From assembly GCF_963678635.1 (NCBI RefSeq), contig NC_087065.1:46628381-46692380 (forward strand): 64,000 nucleotides of DNA. Reading direction: 5' to 3'. A program made the position numbers and the translations under genes. Below the pieces are notes generated by a model, which saw nothing but the letters and a program-made list of their open reading frames with translations, was not told the DNA's origin and did no database searches. This stretch comes from Symsagittifera roscoffensis. Taxonomy: Eukaryota > Xenacoelomorpha > Acoela > Convolutidae. This document shows positions 32,641 to 44,194 of this stretch, piece by piece. Numbering within the stretch: position 1 is the first letter of the stretch; the number at the start of each line of letters is the position of its first letter.

Positions 32641-33014
32641 CTATATCAAATGAAATTTGAAGCTCGGCACATACAATGCGCGCTGAAAATTGAACGTGTA
32701 CTTAAGCTTTAGTACGACCGTAGGAGGGGAGCAAACTTTTCTAATACCATGTACTCGCTGTTGCGTCCTATCCCCATTAGTAATAGACATCGAACTTTCT
32801 CCCCTTCCAGAAGGAATCTTTAATATCGATTTGTCGGGAATGATATGGTTCGTGCGTCTACAGTCTATCATTATATCCATCTACCTATTTGAAATGCTGT
32901 TAGCGAAAATCCGGAGAAACCGACGTGGTGGTTGCTCGTAATTTGCTTGATTACATGCGGCTTTGCTTACCCCGGTCGACAATGTGATTGGCACGTCCAC
33001 ATTTTGTACAGTAC
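32641..33014 (-). pseudogene. Copia zinc knuckle and protease fragment
   Basis: A CCHC-like segment, YCTKCGRANHIVDRG, lies at about 33017-32970 with Gly in place of its last Cys. The frame 32880-32641 then reads MIDCRRTNHIIPDKS, in the position of the copia protease active site (D-S-G-A-T-N-H), with the D-S-G triad altered. It ends LYVPSFKFHLI, the well-conserved LYVP.LK.NLIS motif at the end of copia protease. Confidence 0.65.
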
Positions 33015-33123
33015 AAGTTTTTCTTGTTTTCCTGTCGAGTTGCCCCAATGTATCGTTTTCGGCCAGTTCTATCAATCGCTGGAATCGCAATCGACAAAGA
33101 TCTCGTGCCTTGTTTGTTTGAGC

Positions 33124-33414
33124 TTACCCAAGTGATCTTTCGATCAGTCGCTCCTTCAGTTGTTGGTACGATATCTGCCGGAACTGTATTTCAGCTATGA
33201 ATGGTTCGTATTCTTGTCGCAATGGTTTAAAAACTTTGGCTATTTTAAGTTTGTCGCTGATCTTTCGATCTGTAGATTGTAAATTGAACACAATAGTGTA
33301 CACTTTGCCTAGAAATTCTGTAATCAATTCTCCGTTCTTCTTGATTTCCAGAATGATTTGGATTGATCGAATCTGCTGAAGTTTTTTCATTAATTTCCAT
33401 ATTATTCGGAGCAA
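33124..33414 (-). pseudogene. Copia Gag (UBN2-type) fragment
   Basis: A 96-codon frame includes ISDKLKIAKVFKPLRQEYEP and FRQISYQQLKERLIE. These resemble the end of the copia Gag domain, where a LL.SLP..Y......I.....T...L...L..EE pattern is expected. Upstream the related frame to 33466 adds little. Confidence 0.55.
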
Positions 33415-33490
33415 GAATCATCTGCAAAGTAGCATCTTTGATGTGCATAACAACTTCCTGATACAATTTTATGTGAGCAGCATCCCTGCT

Positions 33491-34014
33491 GGCTTTGCAA
33501 ATTTTTTCAGACTCTCTTTTAGGGTTTTATTTTTAATTTAGGTTGGGTACCGTTTGCAACATACAAGAAGCCTTTCCAGGTTTTCCATGAAAAATGAGCA
33601 GTTTCACTTGTTTGGAATTCATCAAGATGTTGTTGCTGGGGAGCTTCAACTGTTCATAACCTCTATAACGTAATCATTTTTTTCCATTGAAGTGAGTAAA
33701 TTCAAAACCAACAACTTTTGTTTATCTGTATTATTTTAATGTCATTTAAAAAAATAAAAGTCATTTGTCAATATTGTTTCACTTCTTTCTCGAATATAGC
33801 AAAAGATAATTCGGAGTATTTGATTCTAAACAACCATGTCTAGATATTGACCAATCACAGACGAAAGTTTTAAATCAGATCTCACAAAAACATCATACCA
33901 AAAACCTTTAAAAACAAACAATATAGCAAGTAGGAACTTCGTATAGAGTATTTTGGTTCAAAACAACCATGTCTAGAAATTGACCAATCACAGACGAGTT
34001 TTTCAAGTTAGAAT
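33491..34014. other. AT-rich spacer with a 43-bp direct repeat
   Basis: No gene. AACAACCATGTCTAGA followed by ATTGACCAATCACAGACGA occurs at about 33828 and 33961 (offset about 133), and the sequence after each copy is also weakly related. Confidence 0.6.
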
Positions 34015-34500
34015 TTGTGAAAAAAGACACACCAAAAGATGAACTAATTTACAGCTGTGCTGCTTGTGGATGTCAACGCCACCTTCAAACCACATGTACT
34101 GCATAGTAAAATTTGGCAATCAATACTACCAAAGAGCTTCCACAAAACGCAACGTTAATTTGCAATGTGTGCGTCAGCAACACTTAACGTAAAAAAAATC
34201 AAAAATCGGACCCTCGTCGGTCTGCATTAAAAATTTGGCCAAAAAACGGAGCAACTGACTTACTGGAAAAAGTTACAACAGATAGAAACAAAATTGACTC
34301 AGCTTGTCGGAGAAAAACTGAAAGTATTTACGAAAGTCACCTAGCAAATAAATGAAAAGTTACGCAAACGTAATTAAAAAACACCAAAATGACGAATTTC
34401 GGTCTCCGACACGGACATTTGAAGAACGCGACAAAAATGTCAAGAAAACTTAAAAAATTTCAGAATGCAAGAGATCGAAAAAGATCCAGGAAAAAAGGAA
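34015..34500 (+). pseudogene. Non-LTR (CR1/L2-type) ORF1 remnant with PHD-like finger
   Basis: One frame reads LIYSCAACGCQRHLQTTC (about 34045-34098) and later ICNVC (34158-34172), a Cys/His spacing like the PHD or esterase-less ORF1 fingers of CR1/L2 elements. Further on comes a charged helical stretch and KSYANVIKKHQNDEF (about 34353), similar to the SYA..VK motif of such ORF1 proteins. Several stops are present. Confidence 0.35.
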
Positions 34501-34939
34501 CAGAATTTGTATTAAGTTACAAAAAATACAAACTTTATGAAAACCATTGGCGTCGAATCCAAATTTTTTGAACTTAGATGAATGAGGAATTTTCATTCTG
34601 AACGAAAGAAACGTAACTTTACTCGCGACCCTTCAAAACCAAAGGGCTGTCAATTTGATGAACCTGTCTCAAATACGAGAATACAGTCTACTGATCCTAG
34701 AACCAATAGCTCATACTTTATAGGCTACCAAAAACTAGCTGACGCTATGTAAATGAACTTTTAAATTTTGATAAGTATTTGTGGAAAAGTATTTTGACGA
34801 AATGATTTTGAGCTTTGAATAATTTCTCTATGATAAAACCATTCATCGCTATGATCAAAAGCAAATGGCTTCTAACAATTTCCAAGGCGGGACCTGGAAA
34901 GCTGCTGAAAATAATTTAATTTTAAGATAGATATAGATA

Positions 34940-35072
34940 GCTGCCTGATAGAAATAGATAGCTGCCTGATATGCAAAATTATTATAGCAAATGATGTTTT
35001 CTAAAAAAAAAAAAGATAGATATAGATAGCTGCCTGATATGCAAAATTATTATAGCAAATGATGTTTTCTAC
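34940..35072. repeat. Local tandem duplication around an A-run
   Basis: ATAGATAGCTGCCTGATATG and the following 30 bases, ending GATGTTTTCT, occur at about 34957-35009 and 35020-35072 with an A12 run between. A shorter third start lies at 34940. Confidence 0.8.
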
Positions 35073-35099
35073 CTGTGCTTTTTTTATAACCCAGCAAAA

Positions 35100-35557
35100 G
35101 ACAGCCACTATTAATAAAAATCAAAGGTTTCAAAACAACTTTGTAAAAAAAAACGAGGCAGCAAAAACCAGCAAAAACTTTCTCAATACAAGATGGAACA
35201 CATTCTGGAATCATCAAGCTGCAAATAAACCAGAAATCATTAATCTATTCGGAGATGGAACAATTAGACAGTGTTAAATTTCTATCGCGAGGCAAAAAAG
35301 CTCTAGATAATTTGTTATAACAACACTCTAGTTTCTTATCAGGTTGCGATAAAATGGGAGAGGACAAAATATCTTACCAAAATCTCTTTTTTTTTGGCTC
35401 AAGAAACATGGGCAACATCTTCAAGCATTTGAAACATGTAAGCCGAGCAGGATGTCTTCCATTCGCTCTTTGCTTCAACGGAAACACCGGGTCAACACCT
35501 GAAGATGAAGCTAACTTATTCAATGATATTTTTAACTCATTCTTCTCCCCCAAGTGA
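35100..35557 (+). pseudogene. Non-LTR (CR1/L2-type) ORF2 linker remnant
   Basis: The frame 35354-35557 contains NIFKHLKHVSRAGCLPFAL and EDEANLFNDIFNSFFSP. This is the typical segment just before RT in CR1/L2/jockey ORF2 proteins (W.....L......P....NG......D...A..FN..F.S.F). Upstream WNTFWNHQAANKPEII may belong to it. The RT itself is absent: the sequence passes into the Maverick-like repeat near 35700. Confidence 0.5.
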
Positions 35558-35789
35558 AGCTTCACTATAAAGCTAATTGATATTTTAAAAAATCATCAAT
35601 TTCAAATACTTCCCCCATCTCAACCAAAATCATCAAAACTTTGCTGGGTAGAATTGACGTAACCAGGGTGGTTTTCATTTCCCAGTTTTTCGCGAGGATA
35701 CTTTTTTGCCAGAATGGTTCTCATTCCCCGACCGGCCTTCCAAGTTGTGAACTGATCAGGAAAAAGTTAGGGATCAATCAAAATTTTGG

Positions 35790-36132
35790 CGGAGTGAGTT
35801 TTGCACGCGGACCTTGTTTCGGAAGTGAAATAAGTTTTAAAAAATAATAGAAGAGAATAGGAGTAATTGCCAGTAGCTTAGGGTTCTAATAAATTCATAT
35901 TGAATCACAAATTTGAACGAGTATTTAAGGAGAAATTTTCAAAAGTAGGCGGAGGAACCAATCTTTATCTGTACCAGTGCTCACTCACGATATCAACGAA
36001 AATTGGACTATGGACTTCGCCTGCGTAGAAAAAAATGCACTGTCAACGAGAGGTTATAGATTATATTTATTTGCATACATGTTTTTTTCCATGCATCGTT
36101 CTTGTACAGACAATGAAACCAAACAATGCTCA
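35790..36132 (+). pseudogene. Maverick/Polinton-like integrase fragment, copy 1
   Basis: A frame at 35977-36189 reads LTHDINENWTMDFACVEKN and then GYRLYLFAYMFFS. This resembles the start of the catalytic core of Maverick integrases, where I.E.W..DL (first catalytic Asp) precedes NKGYRY.L...D.FSKY. The second motif has lost its Asp. The same DNA recurs at 36665-37024 and 40680-41070. Confidence 0.4.
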
Positions 36133-36476
36133 AAAAAAGCTCAAAAAAATGCTCATAAAAATGCTCAGAAAAAGCTCTCAGATCATTGAAGCGCTAGTAA
36201 TCACAAAAAAAAACCCAGCAGTGGAAACGGCATCTATAATAGCTTAGCGAGAGGAACAAACTGTACGTGCACTCAAAAAGTTATCTGAAAACAACAACAG
36301 TCGGTTTTTGAATAAGTTTTGAGTACAATTGGCTAAACAGACACTCATATTTGTTTGATACTGAAAAAAATGAATATTAGAGCCTATGTGACAAAAGATG
36401 CAAATGTTGCATTTGCTTTTTTAAATCTCAAAACACTAAAATATTTGTCAGTTCTTTTCTGTAAAGACTTCATACT

Positions 36477-37024
36477 ATGTTTTCAAAAGATCAGTTTACG
36501 AAATTTATAAGAATTGGAAAATTCGGAAGATTCAATTTCAATTTAGAAGCTAAAGTACTTGAACTCAGAAAAAAAATTATTGGTGAGCAAGTTGAATCAG
36601 AAGGATACGTAATCGAGCCAGTAGATAGACAAAAAAAGGAAATAGCATTAAGAGTAGCTTGGTGATGAAAGTTCTAAGGAGTTTTTGAGGCGGAGTGATT
36701 TGCGAGCGCGGACCTCGTTTCGGAAGTGAAATAAGTTTAAAAAATAATAGAAGAGTGTAGGAAAAAATTGCCAGTAGTTAGGGTTCTAATAAATTCATTG
36801 AATTACAAATTTGAACGAGTATTTAAGAAGAAATTTTCAAAAGTAGGCGGAGGACCCAACGTTTTCTGTACCAGTGCTCACTCACGATATCAACGAAAAT
36901 TGGACTATGGACTTCGCCTGCGTAGAAAAAAAGCACTGTCAATGAGAGGTTATAGATTATATTTATTTGCATACATATTTTTCCATGCATCGTGTCGTAG
37001 AGACAATGAAACCAAACAATGCTC
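36477..37024 (+). pseudogene. Maverick/Polinton-like integrase fragment, copy 2
   Basis: The core part matches copy 1 at about 90 percent, with small indels that change the frame. A preceding 62-codon frame (36477-36665, KFGRFNFNLEAKVLELRKKI) has a diverged partner at about 40520-40680 before copy 3, so copies 2 and 3 share a longer unit than copy 1. Confidence 0.4.
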
Positions 37025-37136
37025 AGCAAGAAAAACTTCTGTTTACAAGATGAGAAAAGGATGAGTTAGATGGAATGAATCACAGCGATGAAATAAGAGA
37101 AAAAAATTTCTGATCTTTCTCGGAAAAAAACTTCGG

Positions 37137-37480
37137 TATGGACGGTCGCTATCATCAGCAAAAAGCTATGAGCAAACAACGTGCTAGTGGTCTCTCGTAT
37201 CACCAGCTCTCAGTGCAGCTCGTTATGCAACTCCATTTGTCGGAACGTTTGTTATATCATCGGCTCAACAAATTGGTTAAAATTTGTTTGATGCATACAA
37301 GTTGCCGGAAGCTTTGGATATAATGGAAGGAAAGACGAGCGTGGAAGAAGCGTTCAAACGAAAAGCCACCTAAACACAGAGGAAACTTCGCGTCAAAAAA
37401 AAAACAAACCCTTTCTGAAGAACCAGTGTCTCGAATCAATCGGTTATCAAAAACAAAGAGAAAACCAACAGAAAAAAACT
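37137..37480 (+). pseudogene. Maverick/Polinton pX-like protein, copy A
   Basis: It begins MDGRYHQQKAMSKQ and continues through at least two frameshifts. One phase contains LPEALDIMEGKTSVEEAFKR (about 37297). This resembles the short basic pX-type proteins of Mavericks, in which a Tyr/Gln/Gly-rich N-terminus precedes a D(V/I)..GK...EA.K.R helix and a basic tail. The tail reads PVSRINRLSKTKRKP, paralleling PVSRISQPPKAKKQK in copy B. Confidence 0.4.
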
Positions 37481-39404
37481 GATTTTAGGAAGCCTCCTCC
37501 CACTAAAAACAAACCATTAAATTCTCAATTTTTTCAATGCACATGATGTAATGGTGGCAATCGGTAACAAATTAAACTGGAAACAAGCCCCGCATCGTTT
37601 TGGATGATGCTACAAGGCTTTCATTTTTTCTGATTTTTGAAAACTGATCTCCTTTGGGTTTTCAGACTTTGAAACTGAGAAATGCAGACACAAAATTTAT
37701 AGCATTAGTTTTATGCAGTTTCGCAATATGAAACAAATGATTAAAATTGCGTTTTTAAAAATTATATATTTTACTGTCAATTTTTAACAACGAATGTTAA
37801 ACACCGATTTTCTCTAATGTCTACTAGTTTATACGCTCAAATTGTAAATTATGACACGGAGTTGTTGATACCAAGGGCTGCGGTTCAAGTCTTCTTTGAT
37901 AATGACAAAAATAAATTATGATGGACGTCCACAGTGGAAAAAACTTATCAAAGGGTATTTTATGGAAAGCTAGCTGATAGCTTTTTCGTTTTGGATCAAG
38001 CCTTAATCTCTAAAAGCAATTTAAAAAAACGGCTCACACTTTTGAAGAAGCGCGTCCAATGTTTCGATATACTAAACGATGTCTGAATCTGTGCACGCTT
38101 CAATTCAGCTCAATCTCAAATGATGACGGTATGTTTTGAGCCCATAAAAACTGTGTGACTCAGATAAACTAAAAATCTTGTAAATTTTCAGTTAATACTT
38201 TGCTTTGAAACTCTTTGAGAATACTAAGTAACTATTTGCTTAGAAAAAAATTTACAATTGTTATGTGTAAAGAATTCATGTTGAAAACTTTTTTCAACCC
38301 ATCACATTTTATGCTCAACGTTCAAAAAAACTTCAATCCGTCTCTCGTCTGTTTTTTTTGAGATATGTCTGTGGAAGAAAAACTTTATCACAAATTGGTT
38401 TAAACTTGAGCAGCGGTTGACCTTGAAGGTGGCTGAAATTGAGCAAAAGCCACTTATTGAAAACGCAAGACAATTTGGTTGTTATTCCGAAACTTTTGAT
38501 ACATAAAAAATTTCAAAAACTGACCAGGACGTGAGCTTATACCTGATTTTTTGCACAGTCCGGGAAAAAAGGATGTAGTTACACAATAATTGATAAGTGG
38601 AAAGAACAAAAACATGTGAAACCCATAAAAAATTGGGTAAATCAGGTGAGATTAAACTCTTGTGAATATTTAGAAATACTTCGCTCTGAAGCGGTTTTAT
38701 AAAACAAGTGAATTATCTGTTTAAAAAACTCTGTTATATAGGTGAGATAATTTCAATTTTAGAAATTTATTTCAAATGATCGCTATTTATATTAACGTAT
38801 AAAAAGAATTCAAAACATAATGATTCATATTTATTTCAATCCATAATGATTCAATCTCAGCTATTTCTAAAGTCTAAGATCATCTTTGACTACTTAATCA
38901 AATCAAAAGTGTCTCTCTCTATCTGCTTGAAGAAAAGAAGTCTAGTTACCAATAACTTTTGTCGGTACAAACTCATTTGTTTTTGCGTGTTTCAAGTTGA
39001 CTGATTGATCTTTTCAGATTACCTGTGAGTAGAGAATATCAGCTTCATTCCACTCAAAAAACGAATGAAAAGTGAATGAGAAAAAAATTGTAGCTGATCA
39101 TTAAAAAAAAAGTCTATAGCTAATAAGTCATAGGCCTCACTCAAAATGTGGCTGGTATAATCCTAGCGTACACTAATATTCCAGCTTGATCATAAAAAAA
39201 CATTTGATTCTTTGGGAGAAATAACGTAATGCTTCTTGATTACCAAGAGCACGAAAGAAAAACAATTAAATTTGCGTGACGATTAAAAATTTTTTTTTCT
39301 AGTAGTAACTGGACTTTTTCAAGCACATACTGGGATTGACTTTTGATTTTATTAACCGGAAGGTCAAAGAAAACAATCTATGTTAGAGCAATGAGACGAA
39401 ACGT
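37481..39404 (+). other. AT-rich stretch with unidentified exon-like pieces
   Basis: Short protein-like pieces occur at about 37845-38085 (TYQRVFYGKLADSFFVLDQA) and 38400-38520 (AEIEQKPLIENARQFGC), with stops between. A donor-like ATCAG/GTGAG lies at 38644. The family is not recognised. They may be further Maverick genes. Confidence 0.25.
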
Positions 39405-39755
39405 TTGAACTACAATAAGCCACAAGGGACAAAAACGGGTATTTTACTTGAAAACTTACTCAACAGATTTTGCTTCACAAAAGACGACAAGCCAAAGAAG
39501 GTGAATTGCAAAAAAGTGACTCATATAATTTTGTTCAAGCCTTCAACAGGCGAAAAAGGAAACTCTGTAGTTTATGAACAGCTCTGTTTGTCAAATTTTT
39601 TGACCGAATGCTATACAGGAGCTACACCAGAGCTATTTGGTCATTTAATGGTACATTCTTCGACGCCAACTTTTGAAGACTTACGATACAGTTCAAAACT
39701 TTTTTCTAGGATATTTTTCTTTTGGCCATTTTTTTCTACCAGCAAAGACAGCTAA
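39405..39755 (+). pseudogene. Maverick/Polinton packaging ATPase (FtsK/HerA-type), C-terminal fragment
   Basis: The 116-codon frame contains VTHIILFKPSTGEKGNSV, then NFLTECYTGATPELFGHLMV and PTFEDLRYSSKLF. Maverick ATPases end with a similar layout: a HI..FK strand, a helix F...Y..AT..P.GYL..D, and a closing T.....LR.R..IF motif. The Walker motifs would lie upstream and were not found. Genome packaging is the known role of the family. Confidence 0.45.
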
Positions 39756-40679
39756 TTTGAGCAGTGAGGCCTCAACAAAGTTTTATGCTTAGTAAATTCG
39801 TCAAGAAAAAAATTATGAAAGACAAAAAATCTAATTTTTTTTGTTTTCATTTTCTTTCAAAAAAAATAGTGAAAAGTTTGTTAGGAAATTGGCCGAAATG
39901 GAGACGAACTCGGACTTGAAAATACTTAGCAAAAATTGAACGTATCAAAAAAATCAATAACAATTACAAAAAAACTTGCAACCTTGAACTGCAAAACTTC
40001 AAGAAACCTTTATGGAATTGTTTGTCCTTCAAGTTGCGGAATCAAAAGATTGGTCTCGAAAAACCTGTACTCAACCCTATGTAAAATAGCAGCACTAAGT
40101 TTTTTCAAATTAACCGCAATAATCATCAACATTTTTTAAAGCATTACCTTTAAAAAATCCAGGTCTGGCAGAAAAATCCAAATTGTTGTCAGTTGATAAC
40201 CAGCGACAAAAAACAACCCACCAAATAATGATGTCATCTGCACAGGATAATTAACAGAAGAAGCGAATTGACTTGCCTTCGAAAAAATTCTAAAGTCGAC
40301 AAACAGCCATTTGTTGATTTAATTTTGAGTGAAATTGTTTGAAAAAAAAACCTTCAGAGTCGCATTTGTTTGATACAGTGAAAATAACTGATGTGGACTT
40401 TTCTTTTAAATTAGATCTCAAACCACTTACACATCTGCTAGTTGGTTCCCTTTTGAAGACTTCAAACTATTTTTTTCAAAACATCAGCCAACTGCAGACT
40501 AAAGTTTTTACTGTAACATAGTTTGCAATTCCAGAAGATTTATATTTAGAATAGTGAATAACGTACTTTAAAAGAGAAATAAGTTTATTGATAACCAGGT
40601 TATACCAAAAGATGATGTAGTCGACCCAGAAGATAAACCAAGGAAAAGAAGTAGCATTAAAAATAGTCGTGTTGTTTAA
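39756..40679 (+). other. AT-rich stretch, no supported gene
   Basis: Two short frames (39936-40139 and 40339-40521) show no recognisable feature. The last 150 bp are the diverged 5' part of the copy 3 repeat. Confidence 0.35.
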
Positions 40680-41070
40680 AGTTCTGAGTAATCTTCGGGG
40701 GCTGAGTTTCTGCATGTACAATGGGTCCTCGTTCGATGGTCCTCGGGGGTTCTCGTTCTGCAGGTAAAACGCTTCTAAAGATGAACAGAAAAAAGTAGAG
40801 GAAAATAAGACTTGGCCCTGCAGCTTAGGTTTCTAAGAATATTGATTCGAGCTACGAAACTGAAAGAGAGTTTATGAAAAGGTTTTCAAAGTTTTATGTG
40901 CCAGTGCTCACTCACCATATCGACGAAAGCGGATGAATGGAGGTCGCCTACGTGAATAACTTTGAACTCCCACAAGATGAATCAAAAACTCATTTGATAT
41001 GCGGAGATGCTGTATGTTTTATCTTTGCAATATTCTTGTACAGACAATGTTAGCAAACATTGCTCAATGG
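40680..41070 (+). pseudogene. Maverick/Polinton-like integrase fragment, copy 3 (diverged)
   Basis: It shares GTGCCAGTGCTCACTCAC and TTCTTGTACAGACAATG landmarks with copies 1 and 2. It reads VLTHHIDES at the first catalytic segment and is broken soon after. Confidence 0.35.
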
Positions 41071-41612
41071 GCGAATTTTTTTTTCCTAGGTTGATCCTCA
41101 ATTTTCGCGATTCTTTTACTTAGGTTTGAATTGATCAGGGGTAATGAACTTGAATAGCATTCAAGTTTACTGCACAGTTATGAAAATCAAATTTCTCACA
41201 GTGGTGATATGAAAGCATTAATAGGAGAGCAAAAAAGTCGCTGAAAGCGCTAGTCTTGAAGTATTCAGAAGATGAATGGATGTGGCGCTATGTCAAAAAA
41301 CTTAAACATCTCGTTCGGTCAGTGAACAGTCAGTTCAACCGGAGCAATGTTTTTGGAGCAAAAAAGTAGGTTTTATTTTGATAGCCAAATAAAGTTCTAA
41401 AATTTTTTTCACCACCCAAAATTACAGCTGAATGATTTTATCTGTCATGAATCAAAGGACACTCTTTCTGTAAGGGCTACAAGCAGCAATTCAGCAATGA
41501 AAATTACAAGTTATTAATAGTTTTTAAATTAATCGTCAGCATTCATTTCAACCGATAAGATTAATCAAGTTATAGATAAAAAAATTTACGGAGATAAAAT
41601 ATTAAAAACTAA
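41071..41612 (+). other. AT-rich stretch between repeat units
   Basis: No supported gene. It is extra relative to the 36.7-37.5 kb unit, where the pX-like piece follows integrase after about 110 bp. A TTTTTCAG acceptor-like site ends it at about 41632. Confidence 0.3.
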
Positions 41613-41975
41613 ATGTTTTTAAAAAAATTTTTCAGAAAAACTGTAATGGTCGGTCACTATTATCAACAACAAGCACTCGACAATTGTTTGCTGTTTCTTG
41701 AATCACTAGCTGTCAGGGTAGCTCGCTATTCAATTTGTCTGCAAGTTTCTTTTTGCCATAGGCCATACGATCTAGCAGACATTTTAACAGAAGTTAAGGA
41801 TATAAAGAAAGGTAGGACAAGCGTGAACAGAGCGGCCACGTCAACAGCGAAAAAAAAACAGTTTGGTGGAGGACCTTTCGTCACAAGAAGAAAACAGGGC
41901 ATTTCTAAAACACCAGTTTCGCGAATCAGTCAGCCACCCAAAGCAAAGAAACAAAAGCTAACAGATAGAGTGTGA
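41613..41975 (+). pseudogene. Maverick/Polinton pX-like protein, copy B
   Basis: A 120-codon frame. From MVGHYYQQQAL it runs to DLADILTEVKDIKKGRTSVN, then KKKQFGGGPFVTRRKQ and PVSRISQPPKAKKQKL. The basic tail and the D(I/V)...K...GK/GR..V helix match copy A and the pX family. It is the better preserved of the two in its second half. Confidence 0.4.
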
Positions 41976-42267
41976 TTTTTCCTAAAAGAAGTTTCCCTTT
42001 ATGTGGAAGTTTATAAGACAACTCATCAATCAATTCTCAATCGTTTCAGAAAACTGAAGTACTGATAATATTTAAAAATTAAATAGAACAGAAGATATCT
42101 CTTTCATCACGTCCAATGGCGCTACAGGGGTAGAGTCTCCGTTAAAATACTGATTTTGATTGCAATATTTATTTAATTTCATAGAAAATTGAGTTAAGAA
42201 TTGCAAAATCATCAAAAAATGACGGCAAAAACTGACAGCCGCTGTTTTCTGGAAAAGTTACAAAATT

Positions 42268-42678
42268 TTGTCTTTAAAAGACTTTGCCATCTATTTTTCC
42301 AACGGCGATGTGATCTTGAACAACAAAATTGTCCACTTTTCTTTAAAAAACTCTCAGAATTCTAACAATCACGCTCGAAGTAATTTTCTGGATAACGGGC
42401 TGTTTCATACCGAAGTCTGCGGGAAAGTCAAAGCAGTAGCTCAAGGTTATTCCTGTGAAGTAGATTTTTGGACTTTTGACAAAGTAACCATGATAGACTT
42501 CTACAGTGTACAAAATGATCTCAACATCGGGTTTTTATCAAAAACGTTTTTTCGAGAGTTAACAATGCTCCTAATATTGTCTTCAGTAATCATTGGAAAG
42601 CCAATTCGACTCATTTTTGAAACATATTTTAACATGATTACGTTTTATTTCATATGGTACTGCCATTGTAGATTATGA
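42268..42678 (+). CDS. Unrecognised 136-codon frame beside the Maverick relics
   Basis: It contains LNNKIVHFSLKNSQNSN, EVCGKVKAVAQGYSCEVDFW and a hydrophobic C-terminus (LLILSSVIIGKPIRLIFETY). The protein-like composition and location suggest a Maverick gene piece, but no family is recognised and chance cannot be excluded. Confidence 0.25.
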   Translation: MSLKDFAIYFSNGDVILNNKIVHFSLKNSQNSNNHARSNFLDNGLFHTEVCGKVKAVAQGYSCEVDFWTFDKVTMIDFYSVQNDLNIGFLSKTFFRELTMLLILSSVIIGKPIRLIFETYFNMITFYFIWYCHCRL

Positions 42679-42819
42679 CACAACTTATAATACTTATAAG
42701 TCTGCGTTTCAAAATTCAAGGTCATGCGACAATTTCTGAAAATAATTCCCTTTTTTATATTCAGTTTTTGATCTCACATCGACTCAAAAGCAAAACCGAG
42801 AGATCCATTAAGATCGTTG

Positions 42820-43312
42820 AGAATTGTCCGAGATTTCAAAGATACTTGGCTGTAGCATTGGGATTTGAAACTCGTTTGCTCGAATTTTAGTTGAGCCATT
42901 TTCTCTTTGAATTTCTTAGTAGAAAAGTTATCCAAGTTTCACAATTTTGACGTTTTGATTGATTGAGACTCTGGATAGTCGTTTACCTAAAACGAACACT
43001 TCAAAAGATTCTGCCGTCTCTCGGGGGAAAATCAGGCTCAAGTCTTAAAGTGCACCAAAATTGACAGTGAAATGCTAGTGCTTTTTAAGACTGAGCCTGA
43101 TTTTCCCCGAGAGGCGGCAGAATCTTTTGAAATGTTCATTTTAGGTAAACGACTATCCAGAGTCTCAATCAATCTAAACGGCAAAGTTGTGAAACATGGA
43201 TCACTTTTCTGTTCGGAAATTCAAAGAGAAAATGTCTCAAATAAAAATCAAGCAAACGAGTTTCAACTCCCAATGCTACAACAAAATATCGTCAAAATTC
43301 GGACAGTTGTTA
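42820..43312. repeat. Long inverted repeat, about 230-bp arms, 30-bp loop
   Basis: The left arm (about 42820-43050) is the reverse complement of the right arm (about 43081-43312) at roughly 85 percent. Easily seen matches are GATTTGAAACTCGTTTG with CAAACGAGTTTCAAC, and AAAATCAGGCTCAAGTCTTA with TAAGACTGAGCCTGATTTT. The transcript would fold into a long hairpin. A frame at 43072-43362 overlies the right arm. Confidence 0.9.
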
Positions 43313-43723
43313 GCCTGCATCAGGAGGACAATGAAGGAAAAACAACAGTTTTACTCTGGTGACTCATACCCAAACAAAATTTGGATTTATCGAAATTTTT
43401 AATCAAAGTTCACGACAGTACGCTTGGAACCTTCAAAAATCATTCAAAAACTTGTAGGATTTCGAAATTGCTCTGCTTTAAAGCTTTTTTGATAAAACTA
43501 ACAATTTATATAGTAAACAAAAATTAGAATGAATACGTGTGATTATTTCATCGTGGGAAAAAATGTTTTTTTTTAGCTTAAAACAGATAGATCTTTACGA
43601 AATCAAAAATTCAATTTTCATACTTAGTCCTAACATCAATACCTAAAAAAGTATAAGAGCTCGTTGTATATCAAATTTTTCTTTTTGTATACTGTGAGAC
43701 GTATTGTTTTGGAATTTTTTAAA

Positions 43724-44194
43724 CTATGAGTTTAGAAAAAAAGTCAACTCAATGTTGTGTCTTGAGCTCAACGCATTGTTTTTGATACGCTGCACATTTG
43801 TTGATAATCGTACTAATTGTGATTTAGCAACATCAACCATTTCATGCTTGACAGTGTTTGGAAAATCAAAAAAAATGATGTTCATCTGATGAAGTAATTG
43901 AGCCAAAAAACTCAGTCTCAAATTTTAGCTCTAGCATTTGACATAAACCAGACAACTTTGTAGAGAAAAGCATCTGCAAATCTTCTCTGCGATATTTTTG
44001 CAAGTTTGTATTTCTAAATTTTTGGTCGTTTCGGTTAAATTTTGGAGGAAAAGTAAAAAGTTTTTCCATTGACTAGTTTTTTGCGTGCAAAAAAATTTAT
44101 TGATACCGTATCTTTGAAAACATCTAGTTGATCGATTTTTACTTGTTGGGTAATTTTTGCTTCGATTCATACAAACCCAACGAAAACGATCCAA
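43724..44194 (-). pseudogene. Unrecognised minus-strand coding-like stretch
   Basis: Frames 44069-43866 and 43921-43724 are in one phase and read on as one (EKLFTFPPKFNRNDQKFRNT, then LQMLFSTKLSGLCQMLELKF). A third frame overlaps at 44194-43931. It is protein-like but unassigned. Confidence 0.2.

Larger units (their letters stand above)
29900..33490 (-). mobile_element. Copia-type (Pseudoviridae-like) retrotransposon remnant
   Basis: Reading the minus strand from 33490 to 29900 gives Gag, zinc knuckle, protease, integrase, RT and RNase H pieces in the copia order (integrase before RT). All are broken by stops and frameshifts. LTRs were not identified. Confidence 0.75.
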
